Below are positions 4,809-5,072 of a stretch of DNA of 5,072 bases, piece after piece (position 1 is the first letter of the stretch; each line of letters opens with the position of its first letter). The notes below the pieces were generated by a model. That model saw only the letters and a program-made list of their open reading frames with translations. It made no database searches and was not told the origin of the DNA. Position numbers and translations under genes: made by a program. The stretch is from Candidatus Omnitrophota bacterium (GTDB lineage: Bacteria; Omnitrophota; Gorgyraeia; Zapsychrales; Fredricksoniimonadaceae): positions 1 to 5,072 of the forward strand of contig JAEUSC010000440.1 of assembly GCA_016789035.1 (NCBI GenBank). Reading direction: 5' to 3'.

Positions 4809-5072
4809 TCAAGAATACCGGTCGTTAAACCACGGGTCCGCGCTGGTTGAATACCCGCGCTCTTCCCAAAATCCCAATCGCTCCACTGATAAAAATTGAA
4901 TCTCTTTGATCCACTTGCTGCCTTTCCAGGCATATTTGCGGGGGGTGATCATGCGCACGGGTCCGCCATGCTCTTTGGCAAGCGGCTTACCTTCCCAGCT
5001 ATGGACCAAAAGAACATCGTCATCTAAACATTCCTCCAGCTTGAGGTTTGTTGAATAATGATCGTAACCGAT
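4809..5072 (-). CDS. Sulfite oxidase-like molybdopterin oxidoreductase, C-terminal fragment (5' end outside window)
   Basis: The frame is open from the right edge to a TGA at 4809-4811, giving 87 residues of the C-terminal end. The visible part begins GYDHYSTNLKLEECLDDDVLL. It continues with HGGPVRMITPRKYAWKGSKW (visible residues 35-54) and ends GFWEERGYSTSADPW..RY. This is the end of the molybdopterin-binding domain of the bacterial/archaeal sulfite oxidase-like (COG2041) family. In that family the GGP.R...P..Y.WK..KW block contacts the cofactor, and FWE.RGY is a frequent ending. Known: a Moco enzyme that oxidises or reduces small sulfur or related substrates; the physiological substrate of this subgroup is mostly unknown. 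The cysteine ligand of molybdenum and any signal peptide would lie outside the window, so location cannot be judged. It converges with bolA and no terminator is visible between them. Confidence 0.9.
   Translation of the reverse strand: MGYDHYSTNLKLEECLDDDVLLVHSWEGKPLAKEHGGPVRMITPRKYAWKGSKWIKEIQFLSVERLGFWEERGYSTSADPWFNDRYS

Noticed and set aside
4771..4810. Possible terminator stem CGCG...CGCG followed by TTTT at the end of bolA.
   Set aside because: The stem is only four pairs with a long loop, and the T-run is separated from it by about ten bases.
4739..4933. A minus-strand open frame across the bolA 3' end and the oxidoreductase end.
   Set aside because: It is out of frame with the sulfite-oxidase-like protein and antisense to bolA, with no family features.

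Overview
The window reads as the chromosome of a Gram-negative, probably proteobacterial, glutathione-using bacterium; base composition looks close to balanced. The lineage clues are an Acidithiobacillus ferrooxidans-type GshA, a GshB close to the E. coli enzyme, a CGFS monothiol glutaredoxin next to an IbaG-type BolA protein, and a second, classical BolA. I cannot fix the class. No transposase, phage gene, tRNA, rRNA or CRISPR array is visible.

Layout. From 4496 down to 1, six genes lie head to tail on the minus strand. In transcription order they are a glutamate/aspartate-type sodium symporter (3201-4496), gshA (1858-3138), gshB (923-1861), a small CPYC glutaredoxin (645-884), an ibaG-type bolA paralogue (318-578) and a Grx4-type monothiol glutaredoxin running off the left edge (1-271). 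A classical bolA (4526-4798, plus strand) is divergent from the symporter. It converges, with a 10-bp gap, on the C-terminal end of a molybdopterin sulfite-oxidase-like protein that runs off the right edge (4809-5072, minus strand).

How the genes fit together. The symporter can bring in glutamate, GshA joins it to cysteine, and GshB adds glycine to give glutathione. The dithiol glutaredoxin uses glutathione as reductant. The CGFS glutaredoxin uses it as a ligand for a bridging [2Fe-2S] cluster, which it typically shares with a BolA partner. The minus-strand block is therefore a compact glutathione supply-and-use module, with a second BolA on the other strand.

Regulation and fine structure. 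A near-consensus sigma70-type promoter (TCGACA, 17 bp, CATAAT) lies just upstream of gshA. gshA and gshB overlap by ATGA, and a 6-bp hairpin covers the only Shine-Dalgarno-like bases before gshB. The two gaps flanking the small glutaredoxin gene each carry a copy of a GC-rich palindromic repeat, in the same orientation and starting within a few bases of the preceding stop codon. The divergent symporter/bolA gap is only 29 bp. Its overlapping -10-like elements on the two strands suggest a leaderless bolA message.

I found no clear evidence for a wholly new system. The points most worth checking are the paired repeats around the glutaredoxin gene, the gshA/gshB coupling hairpin and the compact divergent promoter.
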